Assembly: GCA_903877385.1 (NCBI GenBank)
Contig: CAIRDP010000001.1
Coordinates: 1-43,647 of the forward strand
Direction: 5' to 3'
Source of the DNA: an uncultured Bacteroidales bacterium
GTDB taxonomy: Bacteria > Bacteroidota > Bacteroidia > Bacteroidales > FEN-979
Length of the DNA: 43,647 nt
Part shown: one piece after another, positions 36,892-43,647 of the stretch
Layout: each line of letters begins with the position of its first letter
Numbering within the stretch: the first letter of the stretch is position 1
Notes under the pieces: model-generated
Seen by the model: the letters and a program-made list of their open reading frames with translations, nothing else
Databases searched by the model: none
Told to the model about the DNA's origin: nothing
Translations under genes and position numbers: made by a program

Positions 36892-36974
36892 TTTATCTAA
36901 AATTTGCGCCCCGTACATTCCGGGACAGGTTATTAATTCAATTTACTTTTCCTTTATTTGTTTAACATCGCCGA

Positions 36975-37499
36975 TTACTCTGGTCTTTCCGACAGTGTTT
37001 TCACAATTCCCGAAAGCTTGCTGCCTCCCGATGAAAGAGCGGAGATAACGTTGCGTGCAGGGGACTGGAGTAACAGGATCAGGTCACCGATAAGTTCATT
37101 CTTCGACTTGATGTTGATTAATGCATCCAGCTGGTCATCGCCGAGGTAGATGGTTTCTTCCACGAAAGCTCCTTTAAGAATGGGCTTCTTGGCAGTTCTG
37201 CGAAATTCCTTGATAAGTTTGGCCGGGTCGTTGTTCACTTCCGAAAAGAGGATGGAAGTGTTTCCGACGAGCAAGGGAAATAATTCCTCATAATCGGTCT
37301 TTCCTGTGCGTTCCATGGCCTTTTTTAGCAGGGAATTCTTTACTACCTGAAGAGTAACATTTCTTTTGAAGCAAAGCCTCCTGAGTTTACTGGTGCTATC
37401 GGCATTCAGATCGCCGATATCAGCAATATAAAAGGAGTTTGCGTGGTTGAGCTGTTCTACCAGGGTATCGATCAACTGGCTTTTTTCTTCTTTTTTCAT
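36975..37499 (-). CDS. rplJ: Ribosomal protein uL10
   Basis: Protein of 174 residues that anchors bL12 dimers to 23S RNA at the stalk base. The N-terminal MKKEEKSQLIDTLVEQLNHA and the RRLCFKRNVTLQVVKNSLLK RNA-binding part are typical, and the C-terminal helix (VISALSSGGSKLSGIVKTL) is the bL12 binding region. It lies 28 bases after rplA, so there is no room for the long L10 leader that controls this gene pair in many Proteobacteria and Firmicutes. Confidence 0.97.
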   Translation of the reverse strand: MKKEEKSQLIDTLVEQLNHANSFYIADIGDLNADSTSKLRRLCFKRNVTLQVVKNSLLKKAMERTGKTDYEELFPLLVGNTSILFSEVNNDPAKLIKEFRRTAKKPILKGAFVEETIYLGDDQLDALINIKSKNELIGDLILLLQSPARNVISALSSGGSKLSGIVKTLSERPE

Positions 37500-37527
37500 A
37501 TTTTACGAGCTCAATAAAAATGAGTAA

Positions 37528-38223
37528 TTAAGCGGATACTGACTTTGGATCAATCTGGATGCTGGGGCTCATGGTGCCTGAGAGATAAATACTCTTTACA
37601 TAGGTTCCCTTTGCCGAAGCAGGTTTCAGTTTGATCACGGTTTGGATAAGTGTTTCAGCATTCTCCGCAATTTTTTCAGTGCTGAAGGAAGCTTTCGCAA
37701 CTGATGAATGGATAATGCCGAACTTATCAACCTTGAAGTCAATTTTACCGGCTTTTACATCTTTAACGGCCTTACCAATTTCCATGGTAACGGTCCCTGT
37801 CTTGGGATTCGGCATGAGTCCGCGGGGTCCGAGAATCTTTCCGAGCGCACCTACCTTGGCCATGACACTGGGCATGGTGATGATAACATCAACATCAGTC
37901 CAGCCGCCTTTGATTTTTTCAACGTATTCATCAAGCCCGGCGAAGTCGGCTCCTGCCGCCCGTGCTTCATCCTCCTTATCGGGAGTACAGAGTACGAGGA
38001 CACGAATCACCTTACCGGTTCCGTGAGGAAGCGTCACGATCCCGCGGACCATCTGATTGGCCTTACGGGGATCAACCCCAAGGCGTATATCAAGATCAAT
38101 GGATGAATCAAACTTGGTGCTGACGATCTCCTTCAGGAGGCCGGCAGCTTCTGTGAGTGAATAAACGGTATTCTTATCAAATTTGGATAAGGCAACCTTC
38201 CTCTTCTTAGTCAGCTTTGTCAT
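37528..38223 (-). CDS. rplA: Ribosomal protein uL1
   Basis: Protein of 231 residues, a component of the mobile L1 stalk that helps release of deacylated tRNA. Visible signatures are the [20 protein letters not shown] stretch, [13 protein letters not shown] and the domain II block [19 protein letters not shown]. Length is typical. In many bacteria L1 represses its own operon; I see no clear copy of its rRNA target in the 56-base gap after rplK. Confidence 0.98.
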   Translation of the reverse strand: MTKLTKKRKVALSKFDKNTVYSLTEAAGLLKEIVSTKFDSSIDLDIRLGVDPRKANQMVRGIVTLPHGTGKVIRVLVLCTPDKEDEARAAGADFAGLDEYVEKIKGGWTDVDVIITMPSVMAKVGALGKILGPRGLMPNPKTGTVTMEIGKAVKDVKAGKIDFKVDKFGIIHSSVAKASFSTEKIAENAETLIQTVIKLKPASAKGTYVKSIYLSGTMSPSIQIDPKSVSA

Positions 38224-38279
38224 TTGCTTTTATTTAATTAATGTATGAGGTGTATACAATTTCTAATCCGGTTGCATGA

Positions 38280-38723
38280 TTAACGTTTAAAAGGCGTGTC
38301 ACCAGTCAAGGTAATACCCATGGAACGTGCCGTACCGGCAACCATTCGCATGGCCGATTCAAGGGTGAAAGCGTTCAGGTCGGGCATTTTGTCTTCCGCG
38401 ATCTTTTTCACCTGTTCCCAGGATACTGCAGCTACTTTATTCCGGTTGGGTTCGGGGGAACCTTTCGGGAGCTTGGTTGCTTCGAGCAGTTGCACAGCTA
38501 CCGGAGGGGTTTTCAGAATGAAGTCAAACGACTTGTCCTTGTAAACAGTTATGATCACGGGAATGAGCTTTCCTCCTTTATCCTGCGTGCGAGCGTTAAA
38601 CTGCTTGCAGAATTCCATGATGTTCACGCCTTTGGCACCCAATGCGGGTCCTACCGGGGGTGAAGGATTAGCTGCTCCTCCTTTGATCTGCAACTTAATA
38701 ATTCCACTAACTTCTTTTGCCAT
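38280..38723 (-). CDS. rplK: Ribosomal protein uL11
   Basis: Protein of 147 residues at the GTPase-associated centre, binding 23S RNA with uL10. The N-terminal [20 protein letters not shown] has the proline pair contacted by thiostrepton, and [15 protein letters not shown] follows. The C-terminal RNA-binding domain includes [15 protein letters not shown]. It starts 16 bases after nusG in the usual nusG-rplK-rplA order. Confidence 0.98.
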   Translation of the reverse strand: MAKEVSGIIKLQIKGGAANPSPPVGPALGAKGVNIMEFCKQFNARTQDKGGKLIPVIITVYKDKSFDFILKTPPVAVQLLEATKLPKGSPEPNRNKVAAVSWEQVKKIAEDKMPDLNAFTLESAMRMVAGTARSMGITLTGDTPFKR

Positions 38724-38739
38724 TTTATTAATATTTATT

Positions 38740-39282
38740 CTATTCTTTTTGTACTTGCATAAAACTCAACTCAAGCGGCGTTTTACGGCCGAATATTTTT
38801 ACCATGACTTTCAGCTTCTTCTTTTCTTCGTTGATCTCTTCGATCACACCGCTGAAGCTGTTGAACGGACCGTCAATTACAGTTACCGTTTCGCCAATGA
38901 TGAACGGGATATTGACTTCTTCTCCCTGTTCGGACAACTCATCAAATTTGCCGAGGAGACGTTTCACTTCTGACGGGCGCAGTGGATGAGGTTCGCCTTT
39001 TGCACCGAGGAAACCAAGAACACCCGGGACATTTCTTACGATATGAGGTATTTCGCCTGTCAGGACAGCTTCAATGAGCACGTAGCCCGGAAAGAAATTC
39101 CGTTCCTTGCTGACCTTTTTTCCGTTCCGTATCATGTAAACCTTTTCCATAGGGATCAGTACCTGTGAAATGTATTCCTGCAGATTCTGGTTTGAAATCT
39201 CATTCTCCAGTATCTGCTTGATTTTCTTTTCGTTACCGCTGATAGCGCGGACGACATACCATTTTTTCACACTTTCACTCAT
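38740..39282 (-). CDS. nusG: Transcription elongation/antitermination factor NusG
   Basis: Factor of 180 residues that binds the RNA polymerase clamp and links it with Rho or the ribosome. The NGN domain starts [20 protein letters not shown] and contains the conserved [10 protein letters not shown]. The KOW domain is [20 protein letters not shown]. Length is close to the E. coli protein. It lies between secE and rplK in the conserved cluster. Confidence 0.98.
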   Translation of the reverse strand: MSESVKKWYVVRAISGNEKKIKQILENEISNQNLQEYISQVLIPMEKVYMIRNGKKVSKERNFFPGYVLIEAVLTGEIPHIVRNVPGVLGFLGAKGEPHPLRPSEVKRLLGKFDELSEQGEEVNIPFIIGETVTVIDGPFNSFSGVIEEINEEKKKLKVMVKIFGRKTPLELSFMQVQKE

Positions 39283-39341
39283 GCCTGTACCGATATTTTT
39301 TTCCGTAGAAAATCCGGAATAAATTCAGATCTGCAACCGAT

Positions 39342-39539
39342 CTAAAAAAGTTTGTAGAACTGCTGAAGGACAACCCGAAATACTTCATCCATTGCAAAAA
39401 CCAGCATCGCAATAATGAGAGTAGCGACTGAAACCACAATGGCGCTGCTCTGGAGTTCTGCCCATGTAGGCCAGCTCACCTTGTGCATCAGCTCATCATA
39501 GCTTTCACTGATATAATTAACTACCTTGTTCTTTGCCAT
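39342..39539 (-). CDS. secE: Preprotein translocase subunit SecE
   Basis: Short-form SecE of 65 residues. ATG 39539 gives MAKNKVVNYISESYDELMHK; the open frame upstream runs into tRNA-Trp and is not real. The amphipathic helix with VSWPTWAELQSS and one membrane segment (about 34-55, SAIVVSVATLIIAMLVFAMD) are the conserved core that clamps SecY. It lies between tRNA-Trp and nusG. Confidence 0.96.
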   Translation of the reverse strand: MAKNKVVNYISESYDELMHKVSWPTWAELQSSAIVVSVATLIIAMLVFAMDEVFRVVLQQFYKLF

Positions 39540-39555
39540 TGATCTTCTGAATTTG

Positions 39556-39628
39556 CACGGGTGGTAGGAATCGAACCCACAGCCTACGGTTTTGGAGACC
39601 GCCACTCTACCAGTTGAGCTACACCCGT
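39556..39628 (-). tRNA. tRNA-Trp (anticodon CCA)
   Basis: Acceptor stem ACGGGTG/CACCCGT, D-arm GTAGCTCAACTGGTAGAG, anticodon loop with CCA in GCGGTCTCCAAAACCGT, and T-arm GTGGGTTCGATTCCTAC. The discriminator is G, as in tRNA-Trp. CCA is not encoded. It sits between tuf and secE, its usual place in many bacteria. Confidence 0.95.
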
Positions 39629-39649
39629 GTACAATTTATAATTACAGGT

Positions 39650-39697
39650 ATATGGCAGGAGCAGGAACCTGGCATGATCCCTGCACCTTAACCATAT
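39650..39697 (-). other. Structured spacer between tuf and tRNA-Trp
   Basis: Nested complementary parts: ATATG (39650-39654) with CATAT (39693-39697), GCAGG (39655-39659) with CCTGC (39680-39684), and an inner CAG/CTG around 39662-39671. No T-run follows on the minus strand. It may be a processing signal or a protective 3' end of tuf mRNA. Confidence 0.35.
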
Positions 39698-39700
39698 GTA

Positions 39701-40888
39701 TTAATCAAGAATTTCTGTAACCTGTCCGGCACCAACGGTACGTCCACCTTCGCGGATGGCGAAACGGAGTCCCTTGCTCATAGCGATTTCGGAGATCAGG
39801 TCAACCAGAATTGTGATATTATCACCAGGCATACACATTTCAACGCCTTCGGGGAGATGAATCTCACCGGTAACGTCGGTGGTCCTGAAGTAGAACTGCG
39901 GGCGATACTTGTTATGGAACGGAGTATGACGTCCACCTTCCTGGGTCTTCAGAACGTAAATTTCGGCCTTGAATTTTTTATGAGGAGTAATGGAACCCGG
40001 TTTGGCAATAACCATACCACGGCGGATTTCATCTTTATCGATACCACGGAGGAGGAGACCAGCATTGTCGCCAGCTTCACCACGATCGAGGATCTTACGG
40101 AACATTTCCACACCGGTAACGACACTCTTCAGTTTCTCTGCGCCCATCCCGATGATTTCAACGGGGTCGCCTGAATTGATAACGCCGGTTTCAATACGAC
40201 CGGTGGCAACAGTACCACGGCCGGTGATTGAGAACACGTCTTCAACAGGCATGAGGAAGGGCTTGTCAATATCACGGACAGGCAGAGGGATGTAACTATC
40301 AACTGCATCCATCAGCTCCATGATTTTATCTACCCACTTCGGCTCTTTATTGAGACCACCAAGAGCTGAACCCTGAATAACAGGAGCGTTAGCGCCATCA
40401 AAACCGTAGAAAGTAAGCAGTTCACGGATCTCCATCTCAACGATTTCGAGGAGTTCAGGGTCATCAACGCTGTCGCATTTGTTCATAAATACAACCAGCT
40501 TGGGAACGCCAACCTGACGTGCGAGAAGAATATGCTCGCGGGTCTGGGGCATAGGACCATCGGTAGCAGCTACAACAATAATAGCGCCGTCCATCTGGGC
40601 AGCACCGGTAACCATGTTTTTGATATAGTCGGCATGACCGGGACAATCTACATGTGCATAGTGGCGGTTTGCTGTCTGATACTCAATATGAGCAGTGTTT
40701 ATCGTAATACCACGGGCTTTTTCTTCCGGTGCATTATCGATTGAATCAAACGACCTGAACACCGATAATCCCTTATCTGCGAGTACGAGCGTAATTGCTG
40801 CCGTTAAGGTCGTCTTACCATGGTCAATGTGGCCGATTGTACCTACGTTGACGTGAGGTTTGGAACGTTCGAATTTTTCTTTTGCCAT
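39701..40888 (-). CDS. tuf: Elongation factor Tu
   Basis: GTPase of 395 residues that delivers aminoacyl-tRNA to the ribosome. The P-loop is GHIDHGKT (19-26), the switch region is [15 protein letters not shown], the second G motif is DCPGHADY and the third is NKCD. Domains 2 and 3 follow ([35 protein letters not shown]). It is encoded between tRNA-Thr(GGT) and tRNA-Trp and should be read from the tRNA promoter at 41450-41481. Codons are strongly biased, as expected for a highly expressed gene. Confidence 0.99.
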   Translation of the reverse strand: MAKEKFERSKPHVNVGTIGHIDHGKTTLTAAITLVLADKGLSVFRSFDSIDNAPEEKARGITINTAHIEYQTANRHYAHVDCPGHADYIKNMVTGAAQMDGAIIVVAATDGPMPQTREHILLARQVGVPKLVVFMNKCDSVDDPELLEIVEMEIRELLTFYGFDGANAPVIQGSALGGLNKEPKWVDKIMELMDAVDSYIPLPVRDIDKPFLMPVEDVFSITGRGTVATGRIETGVINSGDPVEIIGMGAEKLKSVVTGVEMFRKILDRGEAGDNAGLLLRGIDKDEIRRGMVIAKPGSITPHKKFKAEIYVLKTQEGGRHTPFHNKYRPQFYFRTTDVTGEIHLPEGVEMCMPGDNITILVDLISEIAMSKGLRFAIREGGRTVGAGQVTEILD

Positions 40889-40939
40889 ATACCTAAAAAT
40901 TGATTAAGTGAGTTTAATTTTGCTTTCATTATCAAACTG

Positions 40940-41011
40940 AGCCTTTGAGCAGAATTGAACTGCTGACCCCTTCCTTACCAAGGAAGTGCTCTACCCCTGA
41001 GCTACAAAGGC
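40940..41011 (-). tRNA. tRNA-Thr (anticodon GGT)
   Basis: Acceptor stem GCCTTTG/CAAAGGC, D-arm GTAGCTCAGGGGTAGAG, anticodon stem CTTCC/GGAAG around TTGGTAA, and T-arm AGCAGTTCAATTCTGCT. Discriminator T. It lies 51 bases before tuf, as thrT does before tufB in E. coli. Confidence 0.95.
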
Positions 41012-41023
41012 GAAGAAGTCGTG

Positions 41024-41096
41024 AGCGGAAGACGGGGCTCGAACCCGCCACCTGAAGCTTGGAAGGCTTCCGCTCTACCAAATGAGCTACTTCCGC
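41024..41096 (-). tRNA. tRNA-Gly (anticodon TCC)
   Basis: Acceptor stem GCGGAAG/CTTCCGC, D-arm GTAGCTCATTTGGTAGAG, anticodon loop CTTCCAA closed by GAAGC/GCTTC, and T-arm GGCGGGTTCGAGCCCCGTC. Discriminator T. It is 12 bases from tRNA-Thr(GGT), and a repeat spacer separates it from tRNA-Tyr. Confidence 0.95.
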
Positions 41097-41097
41097 A

Positions 41098-41170
41098 TTT
41101 CGAAAAGCGAAAAGCGAAAAGTGAAAAGTGAAATAATTTCGCCTTTCGCTTTTTGCGGTTTCGCTTTTCC
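41098..41170. repeat. GCGAAAA low-complexity inverted repeat between tRNA genes
   Basis: Left half: CGAAAAG-type units, five in a row with A/G changes. Right half: the opposite orientation, TTTCGCCTTTCGCTTTTTGC and TTTCGCTTTT. The two halves can pair to an imperfect long hairpin in the tRNA precursor. Confidence 0.7.
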
Positions 41171-41172
41171 AT

Positions 41173-41257
41173 TGGTGGGGAGAGGAGGATTCGAACCTCC
41201 GAAGGCTTCGCCAACAGATTTACAGTCTGCCCCATTTGACCGCTCTGGTATCTCCCC
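41173..41257 (-). tRNA. tRNA-Tyr (anticodon GTA)
   Basis: Class II tRNA with acceptor stem GGGGAGA/TCTCCCC, anticodon loop CTGTAAA closed by GCAGA/TCTGT, a long variable arm (TTGGCGAAGCCTTCGG region) and T-arm GGAGGTTCGAATCCTCC. The discriminator is A. CCA is encoded here (41173-41175), unlike in the neighbouring tRNAs. Confidence 0.95.
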
Positions 41258-41282
41258 TAATAGCCTGAAATAAGCAGGTTTG

Positions 41283-41355
41283 AGCCGATGGACGGACTCG
41301 AACCGCCGACCTGCTGATTACAAATCAGCAGCTCTACCAACTGAGCTACATCGGC
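41283..41355 (-). tRNA. tRNA-Thr (anticodon TGT)
   Basis: Acceptor stem GCCGATG/CATCGGC, D-arm GTAGCTCAGTTGGTAGAG, anticodon stem GCTGA/TCAGC around TTTGTAA (anticodon TGT), and T-arm GGCGGTTCGAGTCCGTC. Discriminator T. It is the first tRNA of the cluster, about 95 bases after its promoter. Confidence 0.95.
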
Positions 41356-41449
41356 ATTAAGGATTTTAATTGATTGAGCTCTTCCGCGCCTGTCGCGGAT
41401 TTTGAAACATTTCAGCACGTCAAAAAACTATCCCTTATAAAAAGGACTG

Positions 41450-41481
41450 CAAAAGTATGAACATTTCCAATACCATGCAAG
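41450..41481 (-). promoter_or_regulatory. Promoter of the tRNA-tuf-rpoBC transcription unit
   Basis: On the minus strand CTTG (41478-41481), a 20-base gap, then TACTTTTG (41450-41457). Transcription would start near 41444, about 90 bases before tRNA-Thr(TGT). It is the best candidate to drive the tRNAs and tuf. Confidence 0.65.
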
Positions 41482-41711
41482 CGTTTTATGAAAATTTGTC
41501 CCAAAAAAGTCATTTTTTTTTAACAAACTTCGTACCGAAGTTGTAACAACTTGAATATGTTGTGATTACAAAGTGAATAGCATCTACAAACCGCATAAAC
41601 TCTTCACCCTCAAACCTTAGCTGTACTGAATTTTCATCTTTATTAACTGAAACGCAAAGAACTATGCCCAAATCCTGCCCCTCTTGCCGGGAATTCCCGC
41701 AGGGATGAAAT

Positions 41712-41745
41712 GAAAAGCGGGAGATATCTTCATTTACCTCCCGCT
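41712..41745 (-). terminator. Intrinsic terminator after hpf
   Basis: A GC-rich 8-bp stem AGCGGGAG/CTCCCGCT (41716-41723 with 41738-41745) with a 14-base loop is followed on the minus strand by TTTCATTT. It lies 22 bases past the hpf stop and ends the rpsU-xer-hpf unit. Confidence 0.75.
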
Positions 41746-41766
41746 GTTATTCCAGCCAGAACCGGC

Positions 41767-42066
41767 TTAACCTCTTCTGACTTTTTCCTTATATTTAACA
41801 AGCTGTTTTCTCAATGCTTCAACCGCGGAATCAGATGCTTCCTCAAACGACTTTGCCTCCTTTATTGCAAATAAATCATTCCCTTTTATAATCAAACGCA
41901 TTTCCACGATCTTGTTCTCACGGGAGTCATTGTTATCCACTTTCAGCTTAACCTCCGCGCCGATAACACCCTCAAAAAAAGTATGCAATTTTTGCAGACG
42001 CTCCTTGATGAAATCTTCAAGTTTCTGATCTGCCTTGAAATGAACTGCATTAATGATAATATTCAT
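41767..42066 (-). CDS. hpf: Ribosome hibernation promoting factor, short form
   Basis: Protein of 99 residues that binds the 30S decoding region and holds ribosomes inactive in slow growth. The fold is visible as MNIIINAVHFKADQKLEDFI, then strands ending VEMRLIIKGNDLFAIKEAKS and the last helix EEASDSAVEALRKQLVKYKE. It lacks the C-terminal dimer domain of long HPF. An unusually good Shine-Dalgarno (AGGAGGT) stands 4 bases before the ATG. It is the last gene after rpsU and the recombinase. Confidence 0.94.
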   Translation of the reverse strand: MNIIINAVHFKADQKLEDFIKERLQKLHTFFEGVIGAEVKLKVDNNDSRENKIVEMRLIIKGNDLFAIKEAKSFEEASDSAVEALRKQLVKYKEKVRRG

Positions 42067-42070
42067 TTCT

Positions 42071-42077
42071 ACCTCCT
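42071..42077 (-). promoter_or_regulatory. Strong Shine-Dalgarno of hpf
   Basis: AGGAGGT, four bases before the hpf ATG. Full SD sequences are rare in this phylum and absent before most genes here, so it fixes the start and suggests special control of hpf translation. Confidence 0.6.
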
Positions 42078-42080
42078 TTT

Positions 42081-42956
42081 TTATGCCCTTGGATGGGCTT
42101 GTTTATAGATCTTTTTAAGCTTTTCTATGGTATTGTGGGTATAAACCTGGGTAGCTGCAAGGTTTGCGTGACCAAGCAACTCCTTTACAGCATTCAGATC
42201 AGCCCCGTTATTCAATAAATGAGTTGCAAAAGTATGCCTGAGAACATGCGGACTCTTTTTTTCCAAAGTGGTAAAACTCCTGAGCTGATCCCTCACGATA
42301 AGGTAAATCAGCTTTGGATACATCTTCCGGCCGGAATCTGTGAGAAACAATTCAGGGACAAGTCCGAAACTCGTCTCTTTCTCTTTAATGTAGTCTTTTA
42401 GCAATAAACCGAATTTCTTTGTGAACGGGATTAAACGCTCTTTATTTCGTTTTCCGAGTACTTTAATGGTATCTGTATGAAAATCAATATCGGTTTCTTT
42501 CAGGTAAAGTAATTCCGATAAACGCATTCCCGTATTGTAAAACATCTCAACAATGATCCTGTTACGCATACCAGGGAAACCTTTATCCCCGTCCATATGA
42601 TCAATCATTGCCGTCATTCTCCCGGCCTCTACGAATTCGGGAAGATGTTTTGGTGTTTTGGGCGAAATGATCCGCCTCATGGGATTGTTTTCAACATCGC
42701 CTTCTTTGAGAAGAAAACGGTAAAATGATTTGAGGGATGTAAGTTTGCGGTTTACCGAACGGGGAGAATCACCCTGTTCCATCAGGAATACCAGCCATGA
42801 CCTTATCATGGAATGGTCAACGCCACTGATATCCGAGGTCTGGTACTGAGCACTCAGAAAAGCAAAAAACTGGTCCAGGTCTGTTCGGTAAGCGGTTACA
42901 GTATGTGGCGAGTACCGTTTTTCGTATTGTATGTATGCAAGAAAGCGATCCTTCAC
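42081..42956 (-). CDS. Tyrosine recombinase, XerC/XerD type
   Basis: Recombinase of 291 residues. The N-terminal SAM-like domain (about 1-90) is followed by the catalytic domain with the full set: Arg145 (TGMRLSELL), Lys169 (LGKRNKER), His237 and Arg240 (HVLRHTFATH), His263 (LGHANL) and nucleophile Tyr272 (QVYTHN). Size and motifs fit the housekeeping Xer enzymes that resolve chromosome dimers at dif rather than a phage integrase, and the place between rpsU and hpf is conserved. The start is GTG at 42956. Whether it is XerC or XerD is open. Confidence 0.93.
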   Translation of the reverse strand: MKDRFLAYIQYEKRYSPHTVTAYRTDLDQFFAFLSAQYQTSDISGVDHSMIRSWLVFLMEQGDSPRSVNRKLTSLKSFYRFLLKEGDVENNPMRRIISPKTPKHLPEFVEAGRMTAMIDHMDGDKGFPGMRNRIIVEMFYNTGMRLSELLYLKETDIDFHTDTIKVLGKRNKERLIPFTKKFGLLLKDYIKEKETSFGLVPELFLTDSGRKMYPKLIYLIVRDQLRSFTTLEKKSPHVLRHTFATHLLNNGADLNAVKELLGHANLAATQVYTHNTIEKLKKIYKQAHPRA

Positions 42957-42964
42957 TCGTCAAC

Positions 42965-43043
42965 AAAAAAAAGTAGAAACTTTGTTGATTGCCATTCGAA
43001 AGGTAAATATACACGGATATTTACCATCAACAAAATTTCTACT
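42965..43043 (-). terminator. Nested inverted repeat with U-run between rpsU and the recombinase
   Basis: The outer arms AGTAGAAA-c-TTTGTTGAT (42972-42989) and ATCAACAAA-a-TTTCTACT (43026-43043) pair over 17 positions with one mismatch. Inside is an 8-bp hairpin GGTAAATA/TATTTACC (43002-43025) plus a 12-base one-sided bulge. On the minus strand eight T follow (42965-42972). This is a terminator in form, though AT-rich and more complex than usual. Confidence 0.75.
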
Positions 43044-43064
43044 CGTAAAAAATGTTAAACGCCT

Positions 43065-43262
43065 TTACATGGCTTGTTCGGCCTGCTGTATTTTTTGGAT
43101 ATAAACGGCACGTGAAACTGCATCGCGCTTTTTTACAGATGGTTTCGTAAACTTCTGGCGTTCACGTAATTCTTTAACCACGCCGGTTTTTTCAAATTTA
43201 CGTTTCAATTTTTTTAATGCCCGGTCGATGCTTTCGCCTTCTTTTACAGGTACGATAATCAT
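43065..43262 (-). CDS. rpsU: Ribosomal protein bS21
   Basis: Basic protein of 65 residues near the anti-SD end of 16S RNA in the 30S subunit. The sequence MIIVPVKEGESIDRALKKLK and the following RKFEKTGVVKELRERQKFTK are typical of bS21, and the C-terminus is Arg/Lys/Gln-rich. It is the first gene of the rpsU-xer-hpf unit, with a promoter about 60 bases upstream and a stem-loop terminator 22 bases downstream. Confidence 0.96.
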   Translation of the reverse strand: MIIVPVKEGESIDRALKKLKRKFEKTGVVKELRERQKFTKPSVKKRDAVSRAVYIQKIQQAEQAM

Positions 43263-43576
43263 GCTTTTAGCTCGCTTTCTTTAAAAGGTTAATAAATGTT
43301 AAATTCTATAAAAAGGGCTGCAAAGATAAAACCTTATTTTGAATTATACAACTCCCTGCACAATTAACATCCCGATGTGCGTAAAATTCAGATGGGTAGT
43401 ATAAAGAAACCCTGATATTCTATAACTTTCCTTTTTAATCTGCCGTAAAAAAACAGGGAGATAATAGTTTATTCGTTTATAATTAATTGCAGAAGTTCTA
43501 AATAACTGTATCCTCTCAATAAATGAGGGTAATTCTTTTACCAAAAAAAATGATGGTATGCCCTATATATGGGGAC
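43263..43576. other. Gene-free spacer upstream of rpsU
   Basis: It holds the rpsU promoter (43321-43352) and then about 220 AT-rich bases with small inverted repeats and an A8 run (43544-43551), which is a T-run on the minus strand after the edge gene. A 66-codon open frame at 43344-43544 covers the promoter and looks non-coding. Confidence 0.5.
43321..43352 (-). promoter_or_regulatory. Promoter of the rpsU-xer-hpf unit
   Basis: On the minus strand GTTG (43349-43352), a 20-base gap, then TATCTTTG (43321-43328), an exact -7 box. The start should be near 43315, giving a leader of about 53 bases. Confidence 0.7.
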
Positions 43577-43647
43577 TCAATGTTGATGGCTTGCCTGGAT
43601 TCTTTCTCTGACTAATTCGGGCAGATAGAATTCAGCATCACCGTTAA
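43577..43647 (-). CDS. Possible C-terminal end of a gene entering from the right edge
   Basis: The last 23 codons read NGDAEFYLPELVRERIQASH, then QH and TGA at 43577-43579. The residue mix looks like a real helical protein end, and a T-run lies about 25 bases downstream. The fragment is too short to assign a family, and chance openness cannot be excluded. Confidence 0.4.
   Translation of the reverse strand, partial: NGDAEFYLPELVRERIQASHQH

Larger units (their letters stand above)
41356..41766. other. Gene-free spacer between the tRNA cluster and hpf
   Basis: No convincing coding frame is visible. It holds the tRNA promoter, a hairpin AACTTCG-tac-CGAAGTT (41526-41542) beside an A/T run, a 12-base palindrome CGGGAATTCCCG (41688-41699), and the hpf terminator (41712-41745). 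The 41545-41685 part shows nothing I can name. Confidence 0.6.

Noticed and set aside
37500-37527. L10 leader controlling rplJ-rplL
   Set aside because: Only 28 bases separate rplA and rplJ, and no kink-turn element is visible.
39540-39605. N-terminal extension of SecE by 22 residues
   Set aside because: It would be translated from the tRNA-Trp gene; the ATG at 39539 gives the normal SecE start.
41082-41273. Open frames on both strands through the tRNA cluster (63 and 77 codons)
   Set aside because: They are made of tRNA-Gly and tRNA-Tyr sequence and the GCGAAAA spacer; no protein is expected.
42972-43043. dif site or recombinase target next to the Xer gene
   Set aside because: The arms are longer than the 11+6+11 layout of dif and end in a U-run on the transcribed strand, so a terminator fits better. 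dif need not be near the gene.
43344-43544. 66-codon open frame upstream of rpsU
   Set aside because: It overlaps the well-formed rpsU promoter, has no family resemblance, and lies in AT-rich sequence.
1-43647. CRISPR array, IS element, prophage or defence system
   Set aside because: No regularly spaced direct repeats, transposase or phage genes were seen; the only recombinase has the size, motifs and place of a housekeeping Xer.

Overview
The window comes from a bacterium of the phylum Bacteroidota, most likely an environmental member of the Bacteroidales or a close relative. The evidence is concordant. Promoters have the Bacteroidota form (TTTG or TTG about -33, 18-20 bases, then TAnnTTTG about -7). 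Shine-Dalgarno sequences are nearly absent. Several families are typical of the phylum: DUF2851, DUF3467 directly behind rpoC, DUF2520 next to KdsC, and short HPF plus a tyrosine recombinase plus S21 upstream of the tuf tRNA cluster. I cannot name a genus from sequence alone.

Layout. (1) 1-7109: the N-terminal part of a very long TPR-like repeat protein that runs off the left edge, a LolD-type ABC ATPase, sucC on the plus strand, then a family 2 glycosyltransferase and a periplasmic S41 protease. (2) 7238-13089: a rhomboid protease, a coupled pair (ComEA-like helix-hairpin-helix protein and DUF2851), then a plus-strand unit of a coiled-coil protein, ZapA, a 6S-like RNA and RNase Y, then a DUF421 membrane protein. 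(3) 13364-17591: a secreted LolA-like protein with a large beta-propeller (sortilin/BNR type) protein, a lysine-rich microprotein, a strong two-way terminator and tRNA-Asp. (4) 17644-26622: a tight nine-gene minus-strand operon, DUF2520 - kdsC - UbiA prenyltransferase - maf - surE - lpxB - TPR - TPR - comEC, mixing lipid A/Kdo synthesis, nucleotide clean-up and DNA uptake. (5) 26753-28258: an exported thioredoxin-like protein and DUF3467. (6) 28260-41355: the classic transcription/translation block read on the minus strand as tRNA-Thr, Tyr, Gly, Thr, tuf, tRNA-Trp, secE, nusG, rplK, rplA, rplJ, rplL, rpoB, rpoC. (7) 41767-43262: rpsU, a Xer-type recombinase and hpf, then a probable gene end at the right edge.

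The window is mostly core genome. I see no CRISPR array, insertion sequence, prophage or defence island. The items most worth a second look are non-coding: a nested inverted repeat ending in eight U between rpsU and the recombinase; a TTG start of rpoB that can pair with an upstream hairpin; low-complexity spacers between genes, one of which forms the last codons of kdsC; the 6S-like RNA between zapA and rny; and an overlooked 36-residue lysine-rich protein. Promoter and RNA-fold calls were made by eye and not computed.
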